From Zygnema cylindricum (Eukaryota; Streptophyta; Zygnematophyceae; Zygnematales; Zygnemataceae), in the NCBI GenBank assembly GCA_037447655.1, contig JBBHKE010001028.1, forward strand, positions 81,396 to 145,395: a stretch of DNA of 64,000 nt, read 5' to 3'. Shown here piece after piece: positions 30,205 to 41,553 of this stretch. The notes under the pieces were generated by a model, which searched no databases, was not told the origin of the DNA, and saw only the letters and a list, made by a program, of their open reading frames with translations. How positions within the stretch are numbered: the first letter of the stretch is position 1; each line of letters starts with the position of its first letter. A program made the position numbers and the translations under genes.

Positions 30205-31707
30205 TATCTTTCACACGGAAAGCAAGTCATGTGAACAGTGACATTGGGCTGGGCCTAAAACCAACTCATTCGCCTCCTCTGACTTCAGAGACACTTCCTC
30301 TTGGCTTCGAAAGGTTCAAAAAACCACAGCCTGAAAAGGATCCTTCAACAAACGAATCAGATCAATAATGGTTCAACCGATACTTGGTTGTAAGACCACC
30401 GACAGATCGCCAGTTACACCTCCAACCGGAAACTCTGACGCAAAAAGTGAGGAAGGAAGTGGGGGGGATATAAGAGAAATCGGAAGACGAGGAATCACCC
30501 ATTTCATCGCCCAAAGCTCACCCTCCTTCCTCCAAACCGGCAATTATGATAGTACAGCACCTGATGCCCTACGCACTGACGCACGTTAAGAGGCTACGCT
30601 AGCTTCCTCCCACAATTTTCCCGAAGAAACCCTCATTCATGCACTAGGGAAGATATTCAAACCAAGAGGGAAAGGGTCGCGTTGGCAGAACCACCCAAGA
30701 CAGTCTTCATGTCGGCCAAACCAAAAACTTATATGGCAGATAGAGATTATAAGGCCCTGTCGGTGGCTCTTATTCTTAACAGGACCGGAAATTTTTAAAC
30801 TTAATGGATACCGCGCGTATCAAGATGCAGTGGTGGATACCGGAGCTCTCCCTAACCTCATAACCACCTGAGCATTGCAACAAATGCCCGATATACTCCG
30901 GCCAAAATCATTCGAAGTGATATATGCTTGAGTACTGTCAACAGTGGGCGCCAACCTTTATATGGCATCATTAAAGCAATGGAAATCGAATTCGCCGATG
31001 ACGTAGGCCAATACTTACGAATTCAACTCCCCTTTCTCATGGTGGAAGGTAAAAAATTTGAAATTCTGTTGGGTATGGCTACGTGGACAAGGTTGAACAT
31101 GGAGTTGTGCATCAGGAAGGAACAAGTTACAGTTTCAGACCCGAAAGATCCCGAAAGCACCAAAGTGGTGGTCTTTTTGGATTTATGGAACCGGGGGAGA
31201 ACGACCGTTCTTGTGGCTGGATGCTATCCGCTGTACTTTGCATCAGCGCCTTCAGAACTGATCAAAGATTCCACCGATATTGCAAATTCCATCTAGCAAT
31301 TCCCCATTTCCAAGCGGTGAGAAAGGGAGTATCAAAGTAGATTGGTACAAATGGCCACCCTTCGGCAGGGAGTGGACACAAGCTTTGCCGCCATATCATG
31401 CGCGACAGCAAGGGTCATCCAGTTGGAACTCCCAACGGTTCTTAACCCAGATAAGGGCTTCAACTGACAAGTGGTGTCACTGGAGATCGCGCCCTCACGA
31501 CTCCGGATTCTCTCGCTATTTCTCGGCATTAGCTCCAACTTGGAAGCTGTCCTGATAGCTGGATACCAAGTAGAAAAGTACTCGGCAGTCAAGATTGACC
31601 TGGACGCCCGTGGAAACAGTGAGTATCGATTGCAACAGCTGCACCAACTTTACCCACAACAACTCCGGGTGTCTGCCATGTCTAACTCTCACCGCACGCT
31701 TCCCCGA
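30205..31707 (+). pseudogene. Foreign segment in E7 with a retropepsin-like protease
   Basis: On the plus strand, opposite to E7, about 30793-30880 codes NGYRAYQDAVVDTGALPNLI. DTGA (Asp codon at 30836) is the aspartic protease active site. After a frameshift and a stop near 30870, block 30928-31296 continues with MEIEFADDVGQYLRIQLPF and KFEILLGMATW, the second conserved strand and ILLG motif of retroviral-type proteases. The upstream part (30205-30780) codes Pro/Ser/Thr-rich sequence without a motif. The DTGA type differs from the DSGA of local Copia, so the source is another retroelement class (Gypsy-like or pararetrovirus-like). It may be related to F, but no overlap proves this. Confidence 0.6.
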
Positions 31708-33102
31708 ACAGTTTCTACTTCTCCCCTATCTCTTGCTTCCGGGTCGATTTCCACCACCGCTTCCGCTTCGGTTGGAGTAAATACCAGGGGTTCCACATTT
31801 GGGTCATTCTCAATCTGATCTGTACCTGCAAGATCATCATCTTCTTGAAATTGTGGAAAGGTAGGAAGCTCAAAGTTATCAATTTTTTTTACTCAAATCT
31901 GATTCTGAATATCTTTGTATGCTTAAAGGGATCTATAAATTTTCTTTCACCTATAACCACGAGATGCTTCACTAGGATAATATCCTCTCTTTTGAGATCA
32001 TAGACTCTATATTGTTTTACATCTTCATCATATCCTAGTAGATATCTTGGTTTTCCTTTTGGATCTAACTTCCAGGTTGACCGATGTGTGTCTAAACTGA
32101 ACACTTGACTTCCGAAAACCTTTAAGTGGGAAACATCTGGTTTTCGGCCTGCCCACTCTTTAAGGGTGTTTGGCATTTTACTGCTGAAGTAAGAACGCTA
32201 TTCTTCAGATAATTTGCACAGTTCATTGCTTCGGCCCAAAACTTCTTTCTTATCTTCTTATCTGATAGCATACTCCTAGCACTATCACTAAGTATTATGT
32301 ATAATCTTTCAGCTACACCATTCTGCTCAGGATTTTCAAAAACTATCTTTTGGTGTTGCACTCCATCTTCTCTCAAAAAATCCTCAAATTGGTTAGAGGT
32401 ATACTCTCCACCATTGTCACTCCTTACTCTCTTGATTGAGGTTTCATGAAGTTTTTCACTCCATGTTTTATATTGTTTAAAACATTCCTGAGCTTCTGAC
32501 TTTTTTTTTCAAAAAATACACCCTAGAACACCGAGACCAATCATCGGTGATAGTCATCATAAATCTCTTCCCCCCGGGTGATGGCACTTTGGCTCGCCCC
32601 CAAATATCTGTGTCTACTAAATCTAGAATCTTTTCTCCTTATAGGTGGCAATTTTTGGGAAGGGTAACCTGTGTGCTTTACATTGAGCACATCCACTACA
32701 ATCACTTAGATTCTCACTCTCACCGAACAAAATTCCTTCCACTACTCCCATCTTTTTCATCTCTCTTAACTTATCTAAATTTACATGCCCAAGCCTCTTA
32801 TGCCACAACATTATATCATGAACACCAGCATAATAAAGTGTCTTCTTTTCATTGCTTAAAATTAGCCTCAACATCCTTTGGCTACCTTTTTCAGCAGTAA
32901 AATAAACTTCCTTCTCAAAACTTGTAGTAAAGACTCCTTTCCTAGTGCTAATATCAAAACCCTTATCATCTAATACATACGTAGAGATGAGGTTTTTGTT
33001 CAGCTCAGGAATAAACAGTACATTGAAGAATGTAACTATGGATGTCTTTCCTTCTACTAACACTTTAAGATCTACCGATCCTAGTAGTGACAATTCTCCC
33101 AT
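31708..33102 (-). pseudogene. E7 integrase and linker, broken
   Basis: Minus-strand blocks: 32623-33102 holds the protease C-terminal body (SVDLKVLVEG, NKNLISTYVLDDKGF) and zinc finger (WHKRLGH, CSGCAQCKAH). The region near 32400-32620 has frameshifts in the first Asp and second Asp segments. Block 32122-32376 holds NGVAERLYIILSDSARSML with the catalytic Glu. Block 31889-32176 holds GKPRYLLGYDEDVKQYRVYD. Copia homology ends at about 31708 in the acidic linker (VEID, EARDRGE-like), roughly 40 codons earlier than the break in E2. Confidence 0.82.
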
Positions 33103-34327
33103 CCCCGTACTCTATCTCTACGGTGGGAATCTTTCTTATCTTAGTGAACACGTGTTTATATTTAAACATGTGCATGGATGCACCTGAGTCTACAATCCAG
33201 CCTACTTCACCTTTCAATCCACCGAAAGCACATTTATGCTTTCGTGGAATTTCGACCTCGTTTTTCGCTTCCAATTCCTCATCCAATAGGAGTTCATCGT
33301 CCTCGTCCTCGAATTCCGCCTCATATACCTGTGTCACAAGGGCCTTTTTCTTTCCTCTCGGGGGTCCACCGATTTGCCCCTCCTTTAATCGCAGCTCGGC
33401 TAACTTAGTGCATTCAGCCATATAGTTCCCGGGTTTCTTACAAAAATGACATAAGCCCTTGGGAGCCCTTGGTCTGAACTCGTCGGTCTGATTTTTCTGC
33501 TCCCCCCCTCTGTAATTTCTAACCAGTCTTCGGGAATCCTTGTACCTCCAATTGGTCCCAGCTGCCAAGGCTTGCCCACTCTTTCCTCCCCTTCGGATCT
33601 CAATTGTATTCTCCCAAACGAGAATCATTCCTACCACTGAGTTCCATATCCACATTGAGTCCAGCAAGTCCTGCACACGGTTGACTATGTTCTTGAACTC
33701 ATCGGGTAACTTTATTAGTAGACACTTAACCTTTTCTTTTTCACTAAAATCTTTTCCAACACTCTCTAGCTCCATGAAATGTGTAGCAAGCTCATTGCAA
33801 AAATCCAACATCTTCCCCCTTTGTAGACGTACTCCTTAACTTTCTGATTAGCCAACTGTTGTTACTGAATCATACCGCTTCGGTACATCTCTATGAGAGC
33901 CATCCAAAGATCGGATGCCCTTTCTACCTGCAAATGAAGACATGAAAGTCCTTGAGTAAGATGGCGGAGGATGAAGTGTCTTACCGCCATATTGTTGAAG
34001 TCCCATGTATTAGTATCATTCTCCTCGTTCCTCGGAATAGGTGACATGAATGCCGAACCAGTTGCTATTGGTGTGGTTCTCTCTTTCTCTTTTCTATTGT
34101 CCACCACCTCTCCTTCCTTTGTCTCCTCCATTGAAGCTGGATCTGCATCTCTAGTGAATCTAACTCCTGTAAACCCTAGAGGTATCCCAAGACTAGATGG
34201 ACGCCTCACCCGTCCACTCACTATTCCCCAAAACCGTTTCTCACATAGAGCTCATGTCATCATACTTTCCTAGTATATGAAGCCACCTCTATTGAATGTG
34301 GGCACCCAAGATGGTGGGCCCATAACC
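33065..34327 (-). pseudogene. E7 gag and protease active site, partly open
   Basis: Block 33065-33811 (248 codons, minus) runs from MLDFCNELATHFMELESVGK through LIKLPDEFKNIVNRVQDL, a zinc knuckle CHFCKKPGNYMAEC (zinc-ligand His changed to Asn), the acidic spacer, and VGWIVDSGASMHMF with an intact DSGA. Block 33862-34221 is the Gag N-terminal half. The start region near 34290-34327 follows the family pattern but the LTR-borne frame is damaged. Gag packaging function is doubtful because of the knuckle mutation. Confidence 0.82.
34313..34327 (-). other. E7 primer binding site
   Basis: Plus strand GGTGGGCCCATAACC, i.e. the exact family site GGTTATGGGCCCACC on the element strand, next to the LTR at 34328. 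Confidence 0.88.
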
Positions 34328-35362
34328 TGCAATTTTGATATCTCCATAAGTCCTCAGAGTGGACAGCTTCCAAGAAGCCTTTAGGATAATCGTGACCCCT
34401 TTGTCTTTCAGCACGAATAACTGCCACCTTGGTAAACAAAAACTCTGACCACCTTCACCCTTGTGAAGGCAAGAATCCCGTGAGTCGATAGCAAAATGAA
34501 CCTCTGAATTTACTCCCTTGAGCAGTAAGTTATCAAGGGTCAAAGTTGACCTTTTATACAGAAGCTCTCTGGGAGAGAGGGTCCTATCTATGAAATTTTT
34601 CTAAGTCCTATCTCTCTCTAAAACTCTATCTAATGATGTACGGTACCAATCATATTAATGTATCGTACAGAAAGGTACAGGTGCCGGTGTACTTTGTGAA
34701 CGGCCATTGTACGACATGGCCTAAAAGTCGACACATGTCATATATGAATTCGATCCCGAAATCCTTGGAGATGCTGTACTCCAATATGCTTCTGCCACGT
34801 GTCATTCGATGTGTCATTGATCGCAAACCGCCAAAAAACTATTAAACGATCTCGATATGCTTCGCGGCCGTTCGATGAAAACATATTTCAATCTTAGCCG
34901 TCATAAATACTTGCGCGATATTTCTTTCGCCTTCGAAACAAATTGCGCGATATCCATTTCTGATAATTAGTACGCCGTACTTTACAAACTGTTTTTATGT
35001 CTAAATATCCGGTTAAATGAAACAGCCTACGTGTAAAGATTTATCTATATATCAAACCCTATATCGTCTAACCTTGATTCTAGTCTAAATGGCTAAGGCT
35101 ACCGGCTACTGACAGATTTGAAGGACGGTATGTACCAGGTTCAAATCCTGGGTCCGTCAAGTTCTATTTTGGTAAATATAATAATCTAAAGTCTGTCCCT
35201 GTTTGGATAGCAAAGGTGGCCATGGCTCTATCTCCCTCTCCAACTTTCAGTGACTACGACAAGTGTGGGAGCTGGAGAGAGGAGTTAGAGGCAGACTGCA
35301 TGTGCTTCTTTTCTGCATTTTTCACAACCTAGAAAATACTAAAATAGCCTTTAATATCTACA
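34328..35362 (-). repeat. E7 5' LTR (1035 bp)
   Basis: Reads TGCAATTTTGAT to ATATCTACA. It carries the W-box palindrome GGTCAAAGTTGACC (34538-34551), GTAC motifs (34638-34715), GCCACGTGTC near 34795, the plus-strand tRNA-like module (A-box-like TGGCTAAGGCTACCGG near 35088, B box GGTTCAAATCC near 35138) and the CCATGG core near 35219. Confidence 0.87.
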
Positions 35363-35367
35363 GCAGA
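35363..35367. repeat. E7 target site duplication, right copy (GCAGA)
   Basis: Exact match to 29141-29145. Confidence 0.85.
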
Positions 35368-36174
35368 CTGCGCCACTCCGGATGACACGTGGCAACATCA
35401 TACGGGCTTACGGAATTTCCGAAACAGAAGAAAACAAATCTGAAAGTGACAAATGTCACATTATAGCGATTTCGTACAATGTTCGTACAGAAAGTACTCC
35501 TGCACTTGTACTTTCTTGTACGCTACCGTTTTTCAGACGTGGCATGACCTGGAGCCACGTGAAGAGATAATAATTGGCAGCACGAATTCCGGGAATGAAA
35601 AGAACGAGTCCGGATAAGACACGTGCTGGTTTTTGGCCATGTCGTACGATGGCCGTACAAAAGGTACACCATCACCTGTACCTTTATGTAATTTACTGTC
35701 TTGTCATTGGTTCGTACTTTAGTACTAGGGGGCTTAGAGAGGGGTTTTAAGACTTAGAATATTTCTGGTAGCTAGCTGCCTCTCCCAGATAGCACGTTGT
35801 ATAAATGGTAAACTTTGCCTCGCCATAACTATCAATTCAGTTGACCAATTTCAGTGATTCTTGTTGCTGCGGACACAGGGGAGTCCACGCTGCACAAGGG
35901 TGTAGTCGGATAGAGTTTTTGCCTGCCTGGGTGACTGCATTTCTAAGGGAAATTCAAAGTGGGTGAATGTGTCCAAATCTCATATTCTAACTTTGCATTC
36001 TGTGGTGGAACTGAGCACACAGAAAATCTTTTTTCACAGGGTTGAAACTGTAATCGGGTTTTGATTGTCAAAGGGTCAATCATTTGGGTTTATATAAACT
36101 TGGAGTCGGCATTATCTAGATTAGCTTCTTTTGATCTACGGATTCAATGTGGCAATGAAGCCCATAGAATTTTA
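35368..36174 (+). repeat. E6 LTR, right part with two U3 GTAC clusters
   Basis: Continues the LTR cut at 29145. It has two successive promoter-like blocks. The first (35374-35530) has ACACGTGGC, AAATGTCACATTATAG and GTAC motifs. The second (35563-35735) has GCCACGTG, more GTAC motifs, an ATTGG CCAAT box and GTATAAATGG as TATA near 35788. It ends GCCCATAGAATTTTA at 36174, the hairpin-type end. The primer site and gag are missing to its right. Confidence 0.8.
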
Positions 36175-38592
36175 GGGACCGGCCAAAGTGTCCTCACCGG
36201 GAGGAAGAAATTTATGATGACTATCACCGATGATTGGTCTCTGTATTCCAAGGTGTATTTTTTGAAAAATAAGTCAAGAATGTTTTAGACAATATACGGC
36301 ATAGAGTGAAAAACTTCAAGAAACCCCAATCAAGAGAGTAAGGAGTGACAATGGAGGAGAATATATTTCTAACCAGTTTGAGAATTTTTTGAAGGAAGAC
36401 GAAGTCCAACACCAAAATACAATTCTAGAAAACTCGGAATAGAATGGGGTAGCTGAAAGATGCAATAGGACACTAAGTGATAGTGCTAAAACTATGTTGT
36501 TGGATAAAAAGATAGGAAAAAGGTTTTGGGCCGAAGCAAACAATTGTGCTAATTACCTCAAAAATAGAGTTCTTACTTCGGCGATAAAAGGCCGAACACT
36601 CTATGAGAGATGGACCGACAAGAACCCACACATATCTCACTTAAAGGTTTTCGACAGTCAAGTGTTTATTCTAGATACAGATTGGTCTAATTGGAAACAT
36701 GATCCTAAAGAAAAACCGGGTACTTATTTGGATATGATGAGGATGTAAAAGGATACTGAGTTTATGATCTAAAAAGGGAAGATATAATTTTAGTTAAACA
36801 CCTAGTAAATATGGATGAAGGAAAGTCGGTGGATCCCTTCAAGTATACAAAGTGAGTAAAAATCAGATTTGAGTCAGAAAATTCCGATGACTTTGAGCTT
36901 TCTGCCTATCCAAGTTTCAGAGGATAATATTCTTGCAGGTACAAATCAGACCGAGAAGGACTCTGCCGCGGAAACTCCAGTGACAACTCTACCCGAAGCG
37001 AAAGACGTGGTGGAAATTGATCCGGAGTCAAAGGACATGGGAGAAGCCGAGATTGTTCGAGAGAACCCATGGGAACCATTTATTGCGGTAACAAATTTTG
37101 AGGGAGGAAGGAGAAGTAGCAAAAGGTTGCAAGAAAACCAAGTCAATAACAAGGTAACAAAACTATCTCGTCCGGATCAACCTCAAACTTATGGAGAGGC
37201 GATGAACTCTCCAGAAATGAACCGGTGGAAGACAGCCATCAATGAGGAGATGGCCTCAATTATGGCAAAGGATACTTAGTAGCTAGTGGATTGTCCTCCA
37301 AATCCAAATCCAGTAGGTTGTAAGTGGGCATTCAAATTAAAACTAAATTCAGATAACACCATTGAGCGCTACGAGGCCGAGTTAGTGGCAAAAGGATTTA
37401 CACAGAAAGAGGGAATCGACTACGAGGAAACATTTGCACGGTCGTCAGATTTCCCTCTGTCCGCATACGCCTCACTCTGGCAGCAGCGGAACACATAGAA
37501 GTGCACCAGATGGACATCAAGACAACCCTTTTGCATGGAGAATTGGATGAGGAGATCTTCATACGAGAGCCCGAAGGTTTTGTGGAGCAAGGAGAAGAGA
37601 GTAAGGTATGCCGGTTGATTACATCTCTTTATGGTTTGAAACAGGCGCCCAGACAATGGAATAAAAAGCTTGATGAGTTTCTTAGCGGTCGGGAATATAC
37701 CTGGATCTGCTCAGAACACTCAATCTATATTTTTGAAGTTGAGAAAGGTGATATTTTTATTGCAATTTATGTTGATGATTTGCTTGTTTTAAAAAAATCA
37801 ATAGACAAAATTAATAAAGTGAAAACGGACCTTAAGGGAAGATATGAGATGAAGGATATGGAGGAGGCAAAATATATTTTGGGTATTCAAGTAGAAAGAG
37901 ACCGAAAAAAAAAGATTATAAGACTAACTCAGAAAGAAGCAAATGGGAACATGTTGGAAAAGTTTCAAATGGATGATGATAATAGTTGTACAACTCCAAT
38001 GGAGTTAAAGAAGGGAAGTGAGGGGAGTGTGGGAGAAGGAGTCATAATCTTAGACGATGAATTAGGCCCTAAAGAACAAAAGTTCATGCACACTATTCCT
38101 TACATGCAAGTAGTGGGAAGTATAATCTATTTTATGAATTGTACCCGACCGGATTTAGCTGTAGCTGTAGGAGTGCTGAGTAGAAGTTTAAATGCTCCCA
38201 CTAAGAGAGATTAGGAGGCAGCTAAGAGAGTTCTTAGATATTTGATAGGAACTAGGGATCTATGGTTGCATTTGGGTGGGTGGAATACTGACATCACTTC
38301 TTGGAGTGATGCCAGTTATGGTGATGCTCGATGAGGAGATGTACTTCTGGATATGTATTATATGTGGTTGATGGGACTTTTGTTGGAGTAGCAAACGACA
38401 AAAGGTTATTACTTAGTCCACCATAGAGGCTGATTATATGGCCTCTTGCTCTGTTGTAAAAGAATTAATGTGGGTGAAGTCTTTGCTTGGTGAGCTTGGT
38501 CACCTTAAGAGTGGTGTGCATAATTTTTTTTGTGATAATTAGGCTACATTCGCTATTTCTGCTAATCCTAAACATCATTTTAAAGCCAAAAC
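36175..38592 (+). pseudogene. E6 pol remnant: integrase core, RT and RNase H
   Basis: Begins abruptly at GGGACCGGCC, equivalent to E9 position 44261, so gag, protease and the integrase zinc finger are deleted. Integrase: TITDDWS, then RSDNGGEYIS with the second Asp, a stop replacing Gln before NGVAER, and RFWAEANNCANYLKNRVL. Linker block 36869-37279. RT: GCKWAFKLKLNSDNT, then after a frameshift MDIKTTLLHGELDEEIFIRE (37501-38214) with IFIAIYVDDLLVLKKS (YVDD intact). RNase H (38215 on) has WSDASYGDA with a frameshift after it, a damaged STIEADYM segment and stops. It is cut at 38592 by E8 and resumes at 52433. Confidence 0.85.
38588..38592. repeat. E8 target site duplication, left copy (AAAAC)
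   Basis: AAAAC here and AACAC at 52428-52432 differ at one base. The E6 RNase H sequence (AAGCCAAA to CACGGACATTAGACT) is continuous once E8 and one copy are removed. Confidence 0.7.
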
Positions 38593-39217
38593 TGTTAAAA
38601 TCATTGACTTATGGAAGGTTTTTTCTAGGCCTTAATTAGGTAAAAGAACTAAAAGAAAAGCATAAGCAACCTGCCTCCATCTTCTCTCCTTAGACCCCAT
38701 ACTTGTTGTATCAGTGAAGGGGAGAGAGGGAGGTGAAGCCATGGGTGCCTCAGCTATGAGGCATACTAAAGAGTGACCTAAGTCACTCTCAACAAAAAGG
38801 TTGAGTCCGGCAAGATTCGAACCTCTGAGCGGCAGAGGGAGGCGTAGTCGTCAGCTCTTACTAGTCTGTCGTAGTAGTCCATTAGGATACATAGGTTTTT
38901 ATAGCTATTTAAACATTGGCAAGATCATTAATCCATTCAACAGAATAACAAATTGAGGACATACAAACTAGTTGAGTTTTAGAACGCACAAAACAAATGT
39001 ACCGGACATTTGTTATTTTAAACGGCTAGCATTAAAAGTCGGTTTGGATCTGATGGCCCTCATCATCGCTGAGATGTTGAAATGGCCGCCTTAGCATTTT
39101 TTCGACGTGACATGACCTGTCGACACGTGGCAAGACATCGTTGGGAAGCAAGAATCCCGAGGAGCACGAAGACAAGTGTGGAGGAGACAGACGTCCATTC
39201 CATGGCCTTGTCGTACA
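38593..39217 (+). repeat. E8 5' LTR, left part
   Basis: Starts TGTTAAAATCATTG. It carries TTTTCTAGGCCT, the CATACTTGTTGTATCAGTGAAGG stem-loop region, CCATGG near 38739, and an antisense tRNA-like module with B box GGTTCGAATC (complement of 38814-38823). It stops at GTCGTACA where a reversed LTR is inserted. Confidence 0.85.
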
Positions 39218-40261
39218 TGCAATTCTGTGTCCTCCATTGGACCACAGAATAGAGGAAGCCTCTAGATATTATTTAACTAACCCACATTGAAATGGCAACC
39301 GCTGCTACCCAAGCAGACAAGCAGACAATATGATTGCACCCCTGTGCAACCTGGACTCCCTTGAGTCCGTAGGATAAAGAATCTCAGAAAACGCCTAACC
39401 AAGCAATAAGTTATGAGGCACTAAAAATGCCAATTTGTAGAAACTCTCAAAGGGAGAGGTGACTACCTACCAAAATTTTCTAAGTCTTGATTCCCTCTAA
39501 TATCTTCTATCTACTAAGGTACGGACCAATCAGATTACTTTACCGTACCAAAAAGTACTACTGCCAGTGTACCTTTTTTACCGCCTATGTACGACAAGGC
39601 CATTAAACGGACGCGTGTCTGCTTTTCACTCGTCTGTACATTCATCGGAATTCCATGACCGAATGTCATCCCTCCACGTGGCTCCAGGTCATGCCACGTC
39701 ACAAAACGCCAAAGTGACCACTCGGGGATTTTGGCGATGATGTGCGCCGTTGGATTTGCAGTGAGATGCAATCTTAGACTTTATAAATACTTGCGCGACA
39801 TTTGTTTCGTTGTCGAAACAAAATGCGTGGTATCCATTTTGAAATAGTGTCGTACTTCGTTCTTTCATAAAATTGTATCTATGCACGCTGTATACAGTTT
39901 TAGTTAAATGGATTTGTTCCTCCCTAAATATATATATATATAAATATATCTATCACATACTATATTATTTAGCATTGGTCCTAGTCTATTAAGATAAAGC
40001 TGACCTTTATCGGCCAACTCGACGAACCGCAGGTACCGGGATGAAATCCCGGGTCCGTCAGGTATATTTTTAGTAACCTACTAAAAATAACTGATTGTTG
40101 AACTAAGGCAGCCATGGATCAACCACCCTCTCTATCCTTCAGTGACTACAACAAGTATGGGGGCTAGAGAGAGGAGGTGGAGGAAGGCTGCCAGTCCTTT
40201 TCTTTTTCTTTTATAGTAACATGTTAAACCTAGAAAATGCTATAGAAATCTATTAATTTCA
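39218..40261 (-). repeat. Lone LTR of E8 type, reversed, inside the E8 5' LTR
   Basis: Plus strand TGCAATTCTGTG to TTAATTTCA. It is a whole LTR of the same type as its host but in opposite orientation. It includes GTAC motifs (39518-39595), GCCACGTCAC, a plus-strand tRNA-like module with T-arm CCGGG/CCCGG around ATGAAAT (about 40038-40054), CCATGG near 40112 and TTTTCTAGG complement at the right end. The host sequence resumes as TAGGCCGTAC at 40265, which would join GTCGTACA directly. No 5-bp target duplication is evident. Confidence 0.75.
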
Positions 40262-40264
40262 AAA

Positions 40265-40636
40265 TAGGCCGTACAAAAAGTACATCGGCCCTAGAACATT
40301 TCTGTACTCTACAGTCTTCTGATTTGTTTGTACATAAGTAGATAGGGGTTATGAGAGGGGTTTTGAGACTTAGAGGATTGAGGAGGTAGCCGCCTCTCTC
40401 CCAACAAGCTTGTATAAATATTGGTAGCTTTGTCATTTGATAGTTAATCGCCTAGTTGGGCATTTTCCGAGATTCTTTTTGCTGAGGACCCAGGGGAGTC
40501 TAGACTGCACAAGGGTGCAATCAGATTGTCTATTTGTCTGCTTGGGCAACAACTGTTCTAGTTGAAAGTGGGCTAGTGAAAAACTACCTAGAGGCTTCCT
40601 GAATTTTGCAGTCCTAATGGGGGACACAAAATTGCA
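40265..40636 (+). repeat. E8 5' LTR, right part
   Basis: Resumes at TAGGCCGTAC. It has GTAC motifs, TTGTATAAATATTGG (TATA near 40410), and the terminal hairpin. AATTTTG (40602-40608) and AGTCC (40610-40614) pair with GGGAC (40621-40625) and CAAAATT (40627-40633); the loop carries ATG at 40617-40619. It ends ATTGCA at 40636. Confidence 0.85.
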
Positions 40637-40651
40637 GGTTATGGGCCCACC
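40637..40651 (+). other. E8 primer binding site
   Basis: GGTTATGGGCCCACC, an exact copy of the family site complementary to the initiator tRNA-Met anticodon arm, directly after the LTR. Confidence 0.88.
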
Positions 40652-41477
40652 CTCTACGATGCCCATATTCAACGGATCTGGGTTCATTTACTAGGAAGCC
40701 ATGATGAAATGAGCATTGTGTGAAAAACGATACTGGGGTATCGTCAGTGGACGAGTGAAACGACCATCTTAGAAGACTCTACCAGGGTTTGTTAGAGTGA
40801 GGTTTTTTGCAGCAGCGTCTGCTCCAACGGAGAAGACAGACGATGGGGACAGTAGTGTATCCGAAAAAGGGAAAGGAAAGGAGACACCTCTTACTCCTAT
40901 TGCCACGGCACTTGGAGCGGTGGTCATGTAGACAGAGGAAAACAATACTCAAATGTGGGAGTGCACCAACATGTATGTCAAGCATTTCATTCTGAGGCAC
41001 CTCACCCAAGCTTTGGCGACCTCTCATCTTCACATCTTCAAGGCCAAGGAGTTGTGGATGACTTTCGTGGAGATCTATAGAGCTGGTACTATCCAGGAGC
41101 TTCAGCAGGTGGAGCAAAGGTTGGGGAGTTATTCATACAAAGGAGGGAAGATGGTAGATTACTGTAATGATCTCTTTTGCTTGTATATAGAGATGGAGAG
41201 TGTCGGATGGACAGGCACAATGAAAATGAAAGTTAACACTCTCATCATGAAGCTACCTGAGGAATATGAAAACATAGTGTACCGAGTGCAAGAAATGGAT
41301 GTCAGTTTTTGAAAGTGGAACATCGTGGTCAAAATGATACTCTTGCATGAGAACACTATTGAGATCTGTAAAGGAGGAAAGAGCATTCAAGCTGTAGCTG
41401 TAGAAAGGACCGATGGAGGAAGGATCCGAATAAGCCGTACAACAACTTCAAAGGAGAAAGAGATCAATCTGGATAAC

Positions 41478-41482
41478 CTAGG
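41478..41482. repeat. E9 target site duplication, left copy (CTAGG)
   Basis: Exact match to 47917-47921. The two copies bound the terminal TG and CA of the E9 LTRs. Confidence 0.95.
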
Positions 41483-41553
41483 TGTAGAAACTAATGGATT
41501 TATTAGTATTTTCTAGGTCTAAATAGAAATAGAAAGAAGCCGAGGCAGTCTAT

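Larger units (their letters stand above)
29146..35362 (-). mobile_element. E7: chimeric Copia element with a foreign protease segment in place of RT
   Basis: LTRs at 29146-30204 (3' LTR) and 34328-35362 (5' LTR) face the same way and are flanked by a perfect GCAGA target duplication. On the minus strand the inner region holds Copia gag, protease and integrase (34327 down to about 31708). It then continues, in place of RT and RNase H, with 1.5 kb of unrelated DNA (30205-31707) that codes a retropepsin-like protease on the opposite strand. The LTRs differ by roughly 12 percent by eye, so the insertion is old. The foreign DNA was either carried in by the element or replaced its pol later; the intact outer duplication favours but does not prove the former. 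Confidence 0.85.
40617..41482 (+). pseudogene. E8 gag, 5' part, interrupted by E9
   Basis: The frame starts at the loop ATG and reads MGDTKLQVMGPPS through the LTR end and primer site, then IFNGSGFIY and a stop. The Gag body continues in block 40953-41312 (KHFILRHLTQALATSHLHIF, LWMTFVEIYRAGTIQELQQV, YSYKGGKMVDYCNDLFCLYI, LIMKLPEEYENIVYRVQEMD) and in 41325-41516 (MILLHENTIEICKGGKS). E9 cuts it at the duplicated CTAGG ahead of the zinc knuckle, which resumes at 47922. Confidence 0.85.

Noticed and set aside
30205-31707. Active pararetrovirus insertion
   Set aside because: Only a frameshifted protease remnant is seen. No movement protein, coat protein or RT could be recognised, so only a retropepsin-bearing fragment of unknown class is claimed.
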